In this document: positions 63,475 through 64,000 of the stretch, in pieces
How positions within the stretch are numbered: position 1 is the stretch's first letter
Layout: every line of letters starts with the position of its first letter
DNA from: Azohydromonas australica DSM 1124
GTDB lineage: Bacteria; Pseudomonadota; Gammaproteobacteria; Burkholderiales; Burkholderiaceae_C
Assembly (NCBI RefSeq): GCF_000430725.1
Contig: NZ_AUMO01000038.1
Coordinates: forward strand, 1-64,000
Length of the DNA stretch: 64,000 nt
Direction: 5' to 3'
The notes under the pieces: generated by a model
Databases searched by the model: none
Told to the model about the DNA's origin: nothing
What the model saw: the letters and a program-made list of their open reading frames with translations, nothing else
Program-made: the position numbers and the translations under genes

Positions 63475-63489
63475 GGCGGAACTCCTGGG

Positions 63490-64000
63490 TCAGGCCAGCG
63501 GCCGGGGGGTGACCGGCCTGGAAAAGTCGTGCGGGCACTGCTGCTCGACCAGCGCCGCCAGGGCCAGCACGCGCGCGTCGGAAAAGCGCGGGCCGACGAT
63601 CTGCAACCCGACGGGCAGGCCCCGGCGGTCCAGGCCGCAGGGCACCGAGCAGGCCGGCAGGTAGCAGTGGTTGAAGATCGGGGTGAACACCGCGTGGCCG
63701 CGCGGCCCCACAGCCTGGCCGCCGATGCGCTCGGGGCCGTTGCGGCCGAGTTCCCACGCGGTGCAGGGCGTGGTAGGCGTGACCAGCAGCTCGTGGCTGC
63801 CGAAGAAGCGGTCGAGCGCGCGGTACAGCGCCTCACGCGCGAACAGCGCGCGCGCCACCTCCGCGCCCGTGGTGCGCCGCCCGGCCTCGATCTGGGCGGC
63901 GATGTCGGGGTCGGCTTCCCACTGCCCCAGCGCGTCGCCGTACAGCGCCGCCAGCCCCGCGAGCTGCAGCGGCATCAGCGCCGCCTCGCCCGCGCCCTCG
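63490..64000 (-). CDS. Amidase signature family hydrolase, C-terminal part
   Basis: The last 170 residues of a second amidase; the catalytic Ser/Lys region lies beyond position 64000. Visible are LVTPTTPCTAWELGRNGPE, GQAVGPRGHAVFTPIFNHCY, and GLPVGLQIVGPRFSDARVLA, the usual C-terminal block. It opens the visible part of the minus-strand operon, whose promoter is off the window. Two paralogous amidases bracket the operon. Confidence 0.92.
   Translation of the reverse strand, partial: EGAGEAALMPLQLAGLAALYGDALGQWEADPDIAAQIEAGRRTTGAEVARALFAREALYRALDRFFGSHELLVTPTTPCTAWELGRNGPERIGGQAVGPRGHAVFTPIFNHCYLPACSVPCGLDRRGLPVGLQIVGPRFSDARVLALAALVEQQCPHDFSRPVTPRPLA

Overview
The window looks like a chromosomal segment of a high-GC betaproteobacterium, most likely order Burkholderiales and probably near Comamonadaceae (Variovorax/Ramlibacter-like). 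This rests on the roughly two-thirds-GC coding sequence, GTG/TTG starts, abundant Bug/TctC solute receptors, OmpC-type Burkholderiales porin, LysR-divergent catabolic operons, an oxalate/formate antiporter and a split phenylacetate (paa) regulon. The genus is inference; no rRNA or tRNA gene was seen, nor any insertion sequence, prophage or CRISPR array. Nearly all of the sequence is tightly packed coding DNA.

Region by region. 0-5 kb: end of pntB (transhydrogenase), a Crp/Fnr regulator, and a NarL-type response regulator facing a histidine kinase, with an oxalate/formate-type MFS transporter between them. 5.4-9.6 kb: galT, a GNAT acetyltransferase and a hybrid sensor kinase started by TTG. 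9.6-13 kb: glutathione transferase, hppD (tyrosine catabolism), a decayed Bug-receptor remnant and a LysR regulator. 13.1-21.6 kb: a catabolic operon divergent from LysR: FAH-family hydrolase, hydantoinase/oxoprolinase-type A and B subunits, an unrecognised cysteine-containing small protein, a CobW-type GTPase, a Bug receptor and a porin. 21.7-27.4 kb and 34.8-38.2 kb: two blocks of the phenylacetyl-CoA pathway (paaK-paaH / paaN-enoyl-CoA hydratase, and paaABCE), each preceded by the same ACCGACCG-type palindrome, so a TetR-family PaaR encoded elsewhere probably co-regulates both; paaD is absent from the epoxidase operon. 27.5-34.4 kb, between the paa blocks: an operon of a large glycosyltransferase, an esterase-like hydrolase and an FMN-dependent 2-hydroxyacid oxidase; then a compositionally different operon of branched-chain aminotransferase, a small protein resembling a degenerate diadenylate-cyclase (DAC) domain, and a BenE-type carrier.

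38.5-48 kb: formaldehyde dehydrogenase-like FdhA, a secreted hypothetical, a MarR regulator, an operon of DUF3014, CPA2 antiporter and YbdK ligase, a secreted hypothetical and a large PAS/GAF hybrid kinase. 48.2-54.8 kb: MarR plus Bcr/CflA drug efflux, a 2[4Fe-4S] ferredoxin, a DUF1428 gene behind a LexA-like box, an MscS-type channel and outer-membrane phospholipase A. 55.1-64 kb: a hydratase-family gene converging on a long minus-strand operon that begins beyond the window: amidase, MHS-type MFS carrier, Asp/Glu/hydantoin-racemase-like protein, Bug receptor, complete TRAP transporter and a second amidase. This looks like an uptake-and-hydrolysis operon for an unknown amide or ureide-type acid.

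The least conventional pieces are the aminotransferase/DAC-like/BenE operon, the hydantoinase/small-protein/CobW operon, the glycosyltransferase/esterase/oxidase operon, and the CPA2-antiporter/YbdK operon. All family assignments were made by reading translated sequence; no database search was run.
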